This document shows, piece by piece, positions 1 through 7,005 of a stretch of 12,135 nt of DNA. The notes beneath the pieces were generated by a model. It was not told where the DNA came from. It did not search any database and saw nothing but the letters and a program-made list of their open reading frames with translations. Origin of the DNA: JAOTYV01 sp041557595 (GTDB taxonomy: Bacteria > Pseudomonadota > Alphaproteobacteria > UBA8366); contig JBFFGE010000151.1 in assembly GCA_041557595.1 (NCBI GenBank), forward strand, positions 1-12,135, given 5' to 3'. Position 1 is the stretch's first letter; every line of letters starts with the position of its first letter. The translations under genes were made by a program, and so were the position numbers.

Positions 1-2
1 AT

Positions 3-152
3 TTTCACGAGCGGCTGCGGCAGGGCTTCCTGGAAATCGCGCGGCGCAACCCGGACCGATGCGCTGTGATCGACGCGACCCTGGACGCCGATGCGGTCCA
101 CGGGTCTATACTCGCCGAAGTGTCGCGGCGACTGGGCACCCCAACACGCTAG
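3..152 (+). CDS. tmk: Thymidylate kinase, C-terminal fragment
   Basis: Partial gene entering from the left edge; 49 codons and a TAG stop at 150-152 are visible. The third reading frame gives FHERLRQGFLEIARRNPDR, then a CAVIDAT stretch and a short basic tail. This is the usual end of bacterial dTMP kinase: a helix after the lid region (F..R...G(F/Y)..(I/L)A...P.R) followed by a 'vIDA..' strand. The enzyme phosphorylates dTMP to dTDP in the cytoplasm. The P-loop, DRY/H and lid motifs lie outside the window, so the call rests on the C-terminal pattern plus position: tmk directly before holB is a common bacterial arrangement. The gap to holB is 13 nt, so the two are probably co-transcribed and may be translationally linked. 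Confidence 0.82.
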   Translation, partial: FHERLRQGFLEIARRNPDRCAVIDATLDADAVHGSILAEVSRRLGTPTR

Positions 153-165
153 AACAGACAAACAT

Positions 166-1302
166 ATGGCCGGTACCACCCCAGATGACGACAACGATCC
201 GCTGCATCCGCGCAATCGATTTACACTGCTGGGACATGAAGCCGCCGAATCGCGGCTATTGGAGGCGGTGCAGTCGGGGCGCCTGCCGCATGCCTGGCTG
301 ATTTCCGGCCCGCGCGGAATCGGCAAGGCGACATTGGCCTACCGGTTTGCGCGATTCGTCCTGAGCGGCGGCGGCGACCGGGAAGACAGCCTGTTTGGCG
401 ATGCGCTGCCGCCCGCCGACTCCCTGGCGATACCGGCGGATAACGCGGTGGCGCAACGCATTTCCGCCCGCGGGCACGCGGATTTGCGGGTATTGGAGCC
501 GGGAATGCCCCATCCGGACACCGGCCGGCCCACCCAGCAAATCGTGGTGTCGCAGGTGCGCAAGGCGATCCGCTTCACGAACATGACCTCCGCCGAGGGC
601 GGGTGGCGGATCATTCTTGTCGATCCGGCGGATGATTTGAACCCGAACGCCCAAAACGCCCTCTTGAAGAGCCTGGAGGAACCGCCGCCGATGGCGCTGT
701 TTCTCCTGACCTGCAATGCGCCGGGCCGGCTGCTGCCGACCATCCGATCGCGCTGCACCCAACTCTTTCTGGAGCCGCTCGACGAGGCGGTCGTTCTTCA
801 ATTGCTCGCGGAATATCGCCCCGACCTGTCGGATGCGGATCGCACGGCGCTCGCGGCGCTGGGCGAGGGCAGCATCGGCGACGCCATCGCACTTGCCGAG
901 GCGGGCGGGCTCGAGCTTTACGCAACGATGGTCCGGTTGATGGGAACGCTCGACCGGCCGGATATTCTCGGCATCCAGGCGCTCGGCGATTCGGTAGGAC
1001 GGCGCGGCGCGGCCACCGACAAGTTTGTCACGCTGCGCGATCTGATCGGCCGTTGGCTGGCCCGAATGATCGTTTCCGCCGCGCAGGCGAGCCCGCAAGC
1101 CGAGGTGGTGGCGAACGAAGGCCGCGTCCGGGAACGCCTGCTGAGCCTGGCGCCGCTTGAACAATGGCTTGAGGTATGGGAAAAGGTCACCCGCTTGCTG
1201 GAGCAGGCGGACAGCGCGAATCTCGACCGGAAACAGACGGTTGTGAACGCCTTTCTGACAATTGCGGCAATCCTGGACGGCGCCCAAGCGCGGGCCCGCT
1301 GA
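166..1302 (+). CDS. holB: DNA polymerase III subunit delta' (clamp loader)
   Basis: Delta' is the rigid stator of the clamp-loader complex that places the beta sliding clamp on primed DNA. The 378-residue product has an AAA+ P-loop, GPRGIGKAT (about residues 48-56), a degenerate Walker B strand IILVDPADDLN (about 149-159), the family hallmark NALLKSLEEPP (about 164-174), and the sensor/arginine-finger region with RSRC (about 194-197). The frame is open from 91, but the ATG at 166 is preferred: it lies 13 nt after the tmk stop and yields a normal delta' N-terminus (FTLLGHEAAESRLLEAV, then LPHAWLI). No strong Shine-Dalgarno is visible. Two features differ from E. coli delta': the P-loop lysine is retained, and the zinc-module cysteines are absent from the region after the P-loop. 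The downstream neighbour is metG, 26 nt away. Confidence 0.93.
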   Translation: MAGTTPDDDNDPLHPRNRFTLLGHEAAESRLLEAVQSGRLPHAWLISGPRGIGKATLAYRFARFVLSGGGDREDSLFGDALPPADSLAIPADNAVAQRISARGHADLRVLEPGMPHPDTGRPTQQIVVSQVRKAIRFTNMTSAEGGWRIILVDPADDLNPNAQNALLKSLEEPPPMALFLLTCNAPGRLLPTIRSRCTQLFLEPLDEAVVLQLLAEYRPDLSDADRTALAALGEGSIGDAIALAEAGGLELYATMVRLMGTLDRPDILGIQALGDSVGRRGAATDKFVTLRDLIGRWLARMIVSAAQASPQAEVVANEGRVRERLLSLAPLEQWLEVWEKVTRLLEQADSANLDRKQTVVNAFLTIAAILDGAQARAR

Positions 1303-1328
1303 CGGACACCCGCCTGGAGACAACGACC

Positions 1329-2876
1329 ATGGCTGGCGGTCAGCCTTATTACATCACCACGGCAATTTCCTACGTGAACGGCGTTCCCCATCTGGGACAT
1401 GCCTACGAGGCGATTTCGACCGACGTCATGGCGCGCTTCAAACGGCTCGACGGGTATGACGTGAAGTTTCTTACCGGCACCGACGAGCATGGCCAGAAGG
1501 TCGAGAAGACGGCACAGGACGCGGGCAAGGAGCCAATGGCGTTTTGCGACGAGATTTCGCAAACCTTTCGCGACATGACGGCGCAACTCAATATTTCCAA
1601 CGACGATTTCATTCGCACCACGGAGCCGCGGCATATTCGATCGAGCCAGGCGATCTGGAAGAAGTTGCAGGACGCGGGCGACATCTATCTGGACAGCTAT
1701 GCCGGCTGGTATTCGGTGCGCGACGAGGCATTCTTCGGCGAGGACGAACTGACCGATGGCCCCGGCGGGCATAAACTTGCGCCCTCCGGCGCCCCGGTCG
1801 ACTGGGTCGAAGAACCGAGTTATTTCTTCCGTCTATCCGCCTATACCGAACCGCTACTCGCGCATTACGAGGCAAACCCGGATTTCATCCTGCCAAAAAC
1901 CCGGCGAAACGAAGTCGTCAGCTTCGTCAGCCAGGGACTGCGCGACCTGTCGGTTTCCCGCGCCAGTTTTCGGTGGGGCATACCGGTACCAGACGATGAC
2001 GCCCATGTCATGTATGTCTGGCTGGACGCCCTGACCAACTACATCACGGCGGCGGGATATCCCGATGTCGAAGGCGAGACGTTCAAGACCTACTGGCCGG
2101 CCGATCTGCATGTCATCGGCAAGGATATTCTGAGATTTCACGCAGTGTATTGGCCGGCGTTCCTGCTTTCCGCGGGGATCGCACTGCCGAAGCGCGTATT
2201 CGCGCACGGGTTCCTCAATATCGAGGGCGAAAAGATGTCGAAATCGGTCGGCAACGTGATGTCGCCGCAAACCTTGATCGACGAATTCGGTCTCGACCAG
2301 ATCCGGTACTTCCTGATGCGCGAAGTGCCCTATGGCAGCGACGGCTCGTTCTCGCGCGAGGCCATGATAAATCGCATCAACAGCGACCTCGCAAACGATC
2401 TCGGCAATCTGTGCCAACGGGTACTGTCGATGACCGCCAAGAATTGCGGCAGCAAGACGCCGGAACCCGGTGCGCTGACGCCCGAGGACCAGGCTTTGCT
2501 CGGTCAGGCGGCAGGACTACTGGAAAAATGCCGCGCGGCGTTCGACGTGCAGCAGTTCCACGCCGCGCTTGTCAGCGTGTGGGAAGTCGTCTCGGCGGCG
2601 AACCGCTATGTCGATGCCCAGGCGCCGTGGGAATTGCGGAAGAGCGACCCGCCGCGCATGGCGACAGTCCTCTATGTCCTGGGGGAAACGATCCGCCGGC
2701 TGGGAATTCTGGTGCAGCCCTTCATGCCGCAATCGGCCGCGCGCATCCTCGACCAGATCGCCGTCCCGGCGGATGCCCGGAACTTCGACGCGCTGTACAC
2801 GGCGCTCGTGCCCGGAACCCCGTTGCCGAAGCCCAACCCGGTGTTTCCCCGCTTCGTCGAAGAAGAGGCCAGCTGA
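1329..2876 (+). CDS. metG: Methionine--tRNA ligase
   Basis: Charges tRNA-Met and initiator tRNA with methionine in an ATP-dependent cytoplasmic reaction. The 515-residue product has the class I signature HLGH (residues 21-24, in GVPHLGHAYEAI) and KMSKS (residues 302-306, in IEGEKMSKSVGN). It also has the TGTDEHGQK motif near 49-57 and FVSQGLRDLSVSR near 199-211. The insertion domain near 124-134 reads YAGWYSVRDEA with no CxxC pairs, so this is the short, zinc-knuckle-free form. It ends after the anticodon-binding helical domain and lacks the C-terminal EMAP-type tRNA-binding domain of the E. coli enzyme. The ATG at 1329 is chosen because GGAGA at 1316-1320 sits 8 nt upstream and the protein starts as the family does, just before the 'YYITTAISYVNG' strand. 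An earlier in-frame start at 1176 lies inside holB and is unlikely. The stop is 3 nt before tatD. Confidence 0.97.
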   Translation: MAGGQPYYITTAISYVNGVPHLGHAYEAISTDVMARFKRLDGYDVKFLTGTDEHGQKVEKTAQDAGKEPMAFCDEISQTFRDMTAQLNISNDDFIRTTEPRHIRSSQAIWKKLQDAGDIYLDSYAGWYSVRDEAFFGEDELTDGPGGHKLAPSGAPVDWVEEPSYFFRLSAYTEPLLAHYEANPDFILPKTRRNEVVSFVSQGLRDLSVSRASFRWGIPVPDDDAHVMYVWLDALTNYITAAGYPDVEGETFKTYWPADLHVIGKDILRFHAVYWPAFLLSAGIALPKRVFAHGFLNIEGEKMSKSVGNVMSPQTLIDEFGLDQIRYFLMREVPYGSDGSFSREAMINRINSDLANDLGNLCQRVLSMTAKNCGSKTPEPGALTPEDQALLGQAAGLLEKCRAAFDVQQFHAALVSVWEVVSAANRYVDAQAPWELRKSDPPRMATVLYVLGETIRRLGILVQPFMPQSAARILDQIAVPADARNFDALYTALVPGTPLPKPNPVFPRFVEEEAS

Positions 2877-2879
2877 CCC

Positions 2880-3668
2880 ATGCTGGTCGACAGCCATTGC
2901 CATCTCGACTATCTGGCGCAGGACGGAGACCTGGACGATGTGGTCGACCGCGCCCGCCGCGCCGGCATCGGCCGGATGCTAACGATTTGCACGAAGATCA
3001 GCGAATTCAATCTGGTAACCGATATTGCCGCGACCTATGACGATGTCTGGTGCAGCGTCGGTATCCATCCTCATAACGTCGCGACCGAAGAGCCGGTCAC
3101 TGCCGAGACGCTCATCGACCTGGCGCGCGGGTCGCGGGTCGCCGGCATCGGCGAAACCGGGCTCGACTATTTCTATGACAACAGCCCGCGCGAGGATCAG
3201 CGCCGCAGTTTCCGCGCTCATATCGCCGCGGCGCGGGAGACGGGACTTCCGCTGATCGTCCACACGCGGGATGCCGACGAAGACACCGCCGGTATCCTCG
3301 AAGACGAATACGCCAAGGGACCGTTCCGGGGCGTGATCCATTGCTTCAGCACCGGACGGCAACTGGCGGAGCGTGCGGTGAAAATCGGCTTCTATATTTC
3401 GCTCTCCGGCATCCTGACCTTCAAGAAGGCGGACGAATTGCGCGACACGGTGCGGGCACTGCCGATCGAACGTTTGTTGGTGGAGACCGATGCCCCGTAT
3501 CTGGCGCCCATGCCCAACCGGGGCAAGCGCAACGAGCCGGCCTATGTGGTCCACACGGCGGCGCGGCTCGCGGCGCTGAAGGATTTGGCGCCGGACGCGT
3601 TGGCCAAAACCACGACCGACAACTTCTTTGCTCTTTTCAAAACGATAGAGCATCCTTCTTCGTCATGA
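2880..3668 (+). CDS. tatD: TatD-family metal-dependent hydrolase/DNase
   Basis: A TIM-barrel amidohydrolase-like nuclease of 262 residues, the usual family length. All expected metal ligands are present: HxH in DSHCHLD (H6, H8), Glu92 in GIGETGLDY, His128 in LIVHTRD, His154 in VIHCFS, and Asp204 in VETDAPYLAP. TatD proteins are generally 3'-5' exonucleases or AP-endonuclease-like DNases linked to DNA repair; some members have been tied to D-aminoacyl-tRNA deacylation. It could equally be named YcfH, the paralogue usually found downstream of holB or metG, because sequence inspection alone cannot separate TatD from YcfH. The ATG follows the metG stop by 3 nt, and the stop overlaps the next ATG (ATGA at 3665-3668), so translation is probably coupled along the operon. 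Confidence 0.92.
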   Translation: MLVDSHCHLDYLAQDGDLDDVVDRARRAGIGRMLTICTKISEFNLVTDIAATYDDVWCSVGIHPHNVATEEPVTAETLIDLARGSRVAGIGETGLDYFYDNSPREDQRRSFRAHIAAARETGLPLIVHTRDADEDTAGILEDEYAKGPFRGVIHCFSTGRQLAERAVKIGFYISLSGILTFKKADELRDTVRALPIERLLVETDAPYLAPMPNRGKRNEPAYVVHTAARLAALKDLAPDALAKTTTDNFFALFKTIEHPSSS

Positions 3669-4432
3669 AGGTGACCGTCCTGGGCTGCGGCCCGTCAACC
3701 GGCGTTCCGGCAATCGGCGGCGACTGGGGCGACTGCGATCCGGAAGAGCCGCGCAACCGGCGGCTCCGCTCGTCCATTCTCGTCGAGCACGACGGCACCG
3801 TTCTGATGGTCGACACCACGCCGGATTGCCGCGCCCAGCTCCTGGCGGCCCATGTCACCCGGCTCGACGCGGTGCTCTACACCCATGCTCATGCGGATCA
3901 CTGCCATGGCATCGACGACATGCGCGCCGTCAACCTGTCCATGAAGGCCGACCTGCCCGCGTTCGGCAGCGCGGAGACATTGGCGTCGCTGGACCGCCGG
4001 TTCGGCTATGTGTTCGAGCCGCTGCGGTTCAACAAGGGCTACTACAAGCCGAAACTGACACCGCATACGATCGACGGTCCGTTCGCCGTGGGCGGCGTGT
4101 CGATCGTGCCCTTCGAGCAAAGCCACGGGTTTTCCAAGACGCTGGGGTTCCGTTTTGGTTCAATGGCTTATTCGACCGATTTTGTCGAACTCGACGAGGC
4201 GGCCTTCGAAGTTCTGGAAGGCATAGAGACCTGGGTCGTCGATTGCTTCCGGCGCACGCCGCACCCCACCCACACCCATCTGGCGCGGACGCTCGAGTAC
4301 ATCGAGCGGCTCAAGCCGCACCGCGCCGTGCTGACCCATATGGGACCGGATATGGATTATGCGACGCTTTGCGCGGAGCTGCCGGCCGGCGTCGAACCTG
4401 GATATGACGGGTTGGTGGTGGAGGAGGGGTAG
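3665..4432 (+). CDS. PhnP-like MBL-fold metal-dependent hydrolase
   Basis: A 255-residue metallo-beta-lactamase-fold protein. It opens with the glycine-rich first strand GCGPSTGVP (residues 7-15), typical of the PhnP/RNase Z-like branch. The zinc-binding signature is HAHADH (residues 74-79). Later metal ligands are probably His154 (QSHG), Asp172 (YSTDF) and His225 (LTHMG), with an extra PHPTHTH stretch near 199-205. PhnP hydrolyses phosphoribosyl cyclic phosphate in phosphonate breakdown, but no phn genes are here. Genes of this type sit next to tatD in many alphaproteobacteria, so a nucleic-acid or nucleotide phosphodiesterase role is as likely. The cysteine cluster that forms the structural zinc site of E. 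coli PhnP is reduced here to one cysteine (Cys24, in GDWGDCDPEEPRNRR). The start overlaps the tatD stop by 4 nt. Confidence 0.88.
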   Translation: MKVTVLGCGPSTGVPAIGGDWGDCDPEEPRNRRLRSSILVEHDGTVLMVDTTPDCRAQLLAAHVTRLDAVLYTHAHADHCHGIDDMRAVNLSMKADLPAFGSAETLASLDRRFGYVFEPLRFNKGYYKPKLTPHTIDGPFAVGGVSIVPFEQSHGFSKTLGFRFGSMAYSTDFVELDEAAFEVLEGIETWVVDCFRRTPHPTHTHLARTLEYIERLKPHRAVLTHMGPDMDYATLCAELPAGVEPGYDGLVVEEG

Positions 4433-4541
4433 GGGGCTCATTTCCTCCATTCCGCATCTCGCAATTCCCACCGGATCGCAACAATCGGGTGGCACGGCCG
4501 CGTAGACCCGCCGAAGATGCGCCCATTCTTTGCGCCGGAAT

Positions 4542-4546
4542 GGGAG
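4542..4546 (+). promoter_or_regulatory. Shine-Dalgarno deciding the EamA gene start
   Basis: GGGAG lies 5 nt before the ATG at 4552. Earlier in-frame starts (GTG 4489, ATG 4540) have poorer upstream sequence and would add a non-membrane leader. The site forms part of the right arm of a 7-bp inverted repeat (4522-4528 / 4538-4544). Confidence 0.5.
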
Positions 4547-4551
4547 CTGCG

Positions 4552-5481
4552 ATGATCGCGCCAATCAACCGCACGATGGGGCCGCTGGAATGGGGGCTGC
4601 TGCTGACCTTGTCCGTCCTTTGGGGCGGCTCGTTCTTTTTCGTCGACGTCATTGTCCAAAGCCTGCCGCCGCTGACGATCGTTCTGCTGCGCGTCGGACT
4701 CGCCGCAATCGCGCTGAACGTCGTCGTGATTGGGGCCGGTCAACGGATGCCTCGGGACGGCCGGCTCTGGCGTCAGTTCGCCGCGATGGGGTGCCTGAAC
4801 AACCTGGTTCCGTTCTGCCTCATCGTTTGGGGCCAGATACATATCGCGGGCGGGCTGGCATCGATCCTGAACGCGACGACGCCGATCTTCACCGTCCTGG
4901 CCGCGCATTGGCTCACCGCGGACGAAAGGTTAACGGCCGGACGCATCCTCGGCGTCGTCTTGGGCCTTGCCGGCGTCGCCGTGTTGACCGGTGTCGATCG
5001 CCTGATCGGTGTCCAGACCCACAGCCTCGCGCAAGCGGCCGTCCTCGGCGGCGCGATCTCCTATGCGGTTGCCGGCCTGTACGGACGGCGGTTTCGTCAT
5101 CTCGGCGTGACGCCGATGCAGACCGCGACCGGCCAGCTAACGGTTTCCGCGGCGCTCTTGCTGCCCGTGGTGTTGTTGGTGGACCGGCCCTGGACCCTGG
5201 ATGCGCCCGACATCGCCGGTATCGGCGCAATCGCCGGGCTCGCGCTGCTGTCGACGGCAATGGCCTACATTCTGTACTTCCGCATCTTGGCGACCGCCGG
5301 CGCGACCAATCTTTTGCTGGTGACGCTTCTCATACCCGTTAGCGCCATTTCGCTCGGCGCGGTTTTCCTCGGCGAGCGTTTGGAATGGATCCACTTCGCA
5401 GGAATGAGTTTGATCGGCGCCGGGCTGTTGGCCATCGACGGCCGACTTTTCGCCCGTTGGCGCCTTAAAATTTCATCCTGA
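4552..5481 (+). CDS. EamA/DMT-family transporter
   Basis: An inner-membrane protein of 309 residues from the ATG at 4552, with about ten hydrophobic segments arranged as two tandem EamA domains, as in the 10-TMS drug/metabolite exporters. The first helix carries the familiar LSVLWGGSFFF pattern. Each half ends with a family-like segment: 'GGLASILNATTPIFTVLAAH...ERLTAGRILGVVLGLAGVAVL' in the first, cut here to its key residues, and VFLGERLEWIHFAGMSLIGAG in the second. Members export amino acids, metabolites or drugs; the substrate cannot be read from sequence. The start is uncertain among GTG 4489, ATG 4540, ATG 4552 and ATG 4576; 4552 has the best ribosome-binding site. It follows the MBL gene by 119 nt, so it may have its own promoter, though no clear -35/-10 was found. 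A hairpin follows 8 nt after the stop. Confidence 0.9.
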   Translation: MIAPINRTMGPLEWGLLLTLSVLWGGSFFFVDVIVQSLPPLTIVLLRVGLAAIALNVVVIGAGQRMPRDGRLWRQFAAMGCLNNLVPFCLIVWGQIHIAGGLASILNATTPIFTVLAAHWLTADERLTAGRILGVVLGLAGVAVLTGVDRLIGVQTHSLAQAAVLGGAISYAVAGLYGRRFRHLGVTPMQTATGQLTVSAALLLPVVLLVDRPWTLDAPDIAGIGAIAGLALLSTAMAYILYFRILATAGATNLLLVTLLIPVSAISLGAVFLGERLEWIHFAGMSLIGAGLLAIDGRLFARWRLKISS

Positions 5482-5489
5482 ACGCCATC

Positions 5490-5512
5490 GGGGCGGCCAT
5501 ACAGGCCGCCCC
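5490..5512. terminator. GC-rich hairpin between convergent genes
   Basis: A perfect 9-bp stem, GGGGCGGCC (5490-5498) with GGCCGCCCC (5504-5512) and the loop ATACA. It lies 8 nt after the transporter stop and 26 nt beyond the stop of the convergent lipoprotein gene, so it may serve both directions. No T-run follows on either strand, so termination may be weak or the hairpin may instead protect 3' ends. Confidence 0.55.
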
Positions 5513-5538
5513 CTGAATTCGTCAACGTCGGGTGTCGA

Positions 5539-6201
5539 CTAAAGGACTTTTGATTTTACCTGTTCGACGCACAGATCGGCGCGCTCTTTCAGAAGTTTTT
5601 TGAGGTGGGCAGCCCGATTGGCCATCATTTGATCATAGGTCGGCGCGTCTTCGGCTTTTTCCGGACCGCCGGTATGGCACATATACTGGACGATGACCTT
5701 GCCGGTCTCCGCATCGATCAGTTTGACCAGTCCGCCGTAGCCAACGCGATAGCGCGACCAGGTGGTCGGAAAATAATTGAAACCCCAGCCGCGAGTCTCG
5801 ACATCGATAATGATACCGCGGGTGTTGTTCGCCTTGGCCCATGCCTTGTAATCGTGGGGCTTGTCGGTCTTGGTAAAATCGAACACCGTCGGGTTCGCCC
5901 TGGTCTGGAAATGCCGACGCAGATGCTGGGCGAGCTTTCGCTCGACACGACGCGACGGATCCTCGATTCCGTTCTCGGCGACGATCTGACGGCCTTTTTC
6001 ATGGGCCGCGAATGCACCAACCACGGCAAACATGGCCTTGTCGGCCGTAAGGGCGCCGAAACTCGGCGGGGCTTCGTTAACGATCGAGACCGATTGACCG
6101 CGCAGGTTCACGTTGTCTTTTTGGTCCGAGAGGCGGACTTCCGGGGTCGCACAACCGGCTAACGCCGCGGCGAGCCCGATGACGGCAAGATGTCGAAACA
6201 T
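5539..6201 (-). CDS. Predicted outer-membrane lipoprotein, unknown function
   Basis: A 220-residue protein with a clear lipoprotein signal: MFRHLAVIGLAAALAGC has a short basic start, a hydrophobic core and the lipobox LAGC with Cys17 as lipidation site. Ala follows the cysteine rather than Asp, which favours sorting to the outer membrane. The mature part is soluble and mixed alpha/beta. One stretch has the aromatic pattern RGWGFNYFPTTWSRYRVGY, followed by the strands LVKLIDAETGKVIVQYMC and a final basic helix. The segment with D-x-ETGKV resembles the beta-hairpin of small periplasmic-facing lipoproteins, but I do not recognise a named family. Cys in QYMCHTGG and Cys in ADLCVEQ could form a disulfide. 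GAGG (6207-6210) lies 5 nt before the ATG. The gene is monocistronic: a terminator separates it from the upstream decarboxylase pair, and it converges with the transporter. Confidence 0.85.
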   Translation of the reverse strand: MFRHLAVIGLAAALAGCATPEVRLSDQKDNVNLRGQSVSIVNEAPPSFGALTADKAMFAVVGAFAAHEKGRQIVAENGIEDPSRRVERKLAQHLRRHFQTRANPTVFDFTKTDKPHDYKAWAKANNTRGIIIDVETRGWGFNYFPTTWSRYRVGYGGLVKLIDAETGKVIVQYMCHTGGPEKAEDAPTYDQMMANRAAHLKKLLKERADLCVEQVKSKVL

Positions 6202-6364
6202 TATGACCTCATGATGTTTGGACCGCGGACGAGAACGCCACGGCGGGATCGACGGTACACGGTTGTGGTTACCGAACCGCTAACGGTCCCACCTGATTGA
6301 GAAATACGCCTGAATTGGAATAATATAGATTTTCCATAATATACATTATGCGACAATATGGAAT
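6202..6364. promoter_or_regulatory. Lipoprotein upstream region with AT-rich patch
   Basis: This non-coding stretch must hold the lipoprotein promoter. The part near 6311-6370 is far richer in A/T than the rest of the window. It contains TTCCATA (6332-6338) and TATGGAA (6357-6363) as an inverted repeat 18 nt apart, another TGGAA at 6316-6320, and CATAAT/ATTATG (6335-6340 / 6345-6350). Nearer the gene, GTGG-ACCG (6265-6274) can pair with CGGT-CCAC (6284-6292) as an imperfect hairpin. Several TATATT/TATTAT-like -10 candidates exist on the minus strand, but none has a convincing -35 at 17 nt, so no single promoter is assigned. Confidence 0.4.
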
Positions 6365-6396
6365 ATAAATTAGGGGGCATTCACAGGCCCCCTAAT
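6362..6396 (-). terminator. Rho-independent terminator after the ComDE-like pair
   Basis: Read on the minus strand, a 10-bp perfect stem ATTAGGGGGC / GCCCCCTAAT (arms 6387-6396 and 6369-6378) has an 8-nt loop and is followed by TTATATTCC, a T-rich tail. It begins 25 nt after the TAG stop of the beta subunit gene at 6421. The placement and shape fit intrinsic termination of the minus-strand operon, separating it from the lipoprotein gene. Confidence 0.82.
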
Positions 6397-6420
6397 CAAA
6401 GCTCAGCCGAAATGTGGAGC

Positions 6421-7005
6421 CTATGCGATCGCCTCGCCCATGATCGAAACGCGGAAGCGATCCTTGAGATACGGTCCGTTGTTCGACGGCAGCACGAACT
6501 TGAGCGGCTCGTGAATGATCTTGGCGACGACGACCACCGGACCCGGCGCTTGCAAGGTCAATTCCTTGAGCTGGGCCAATTCGGAGTCCTTGATGATCGT
6601 CGCGGTGGTGGCAATCCCCGATGCCTTCGCGATACCGGCCAGATCCGTTGCCCCTGTCGTATGGGTCGGTTGCCCGCCGGTTTCCCCATAGGCGCTGTTG
6701 TCGAGCACGAGAACCGCCAGATTGGTCACCGGATCGTTCGCGATCGTGGCAAACGAGCCCATCCCCATCAGCATGTCGCCATCGCCGGTAATCACCAGGA
6801 CGCGCTTGTCCGGCTGCGCCTTGGCGACGCCGAAGCCGATCATCGTCGCACCGCCCATGGCGCCCCAGACATAGAAGTTCTCCGGCCGGTCGCCGGCATT
6901 CGTAACATCCCAGCAGGACGACCCGAGGCCGGCCACGACCAGCAGATTGTCGTCGCGCTCCGCCAGGATCCCGCTGACCAGGTTTCTTCTGTGCAATTGG
7001 TTCAT
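6421..7005 (-). CDS. comE: TPP-dependent decarboxylase, beta subunit (ComE-like)
   Basis: The thiamine-diphosphate-binding (PP-domain) half of a split 2-oxoacid decarboxylase, 194 residues. The TPP/Mg motif runs from GDGD (residues 74-77) through GSFATIA to LDNSAYG (residues 101-107), the GDG-x(~25)-N pattern in which the usual NN is DN. The N-terminal part has GLGSSCWDV and YVWGAMGGATMIGFGVA, typical of this family. The GETGGQPTHT stretch (108-117) closely resembles sulfopyruvate decarboxylase ComE and fused phosphonopyruvate decarboxylases. ComDE converts sulfopyruvate to sulfoacetaldehyde and CO2; the phosphonate relatives make phosphonoacetaldehyde. No sulfonate or phosphonate genes are nearby, so the substrate is open. 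Its ATG overlaps the alpha stop (ATGA, 7002-7005) with GGGAG about 8 nt upstream, so translation is probably coupled for a 1:1 complex. Confidence 0.85.
   Translation of the reverse strand: MNQLHRRNLVSGILAERDDNLLVVAGLGSSCWDVTNAGDRPENFYVWGAMGGATMIGFGVAKAQPDKRVLVITGDGDMLMGMGSFATIANDPVTNLAVLVLDNSAYGETGGQPTHTTGATDLAGIAKASGIATTATIIKDSELAQLKELTLQAPGPVVVVAKIIHEPLKFVLPSNNGPYLKDRFRVSIMGEAIA

Noticed and set aside
256..1323. Long minus-strand open frame (355 codons) opposite holB
   Set aside because: Shadow of a GC-rich gene: the product is Arg/Gln-rich with no domain, while the plus frame has all delta' motifs.
2150..3040. Plus-strand open frame spanning the metG/tatD junction
   Set aside because: Arg/Pro/Gly-rich frame-shifted reading of two well-supported genes.
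4419..4448. GGAGGA / TCCTCC pairing at the end of the MBL gene as a terminator
   Set aside because: Six pairs around a 17-nt loop, partly inside the coding region, with no T-run.
5524..5537. 14-nt sequence AACGTCGGGTGTCG repeated at 11424-11437
   Set aside because: Both copies are non-coding, but a match of this length is expected by chance at an appreciable rate in 12 kb, and flanks do not match.
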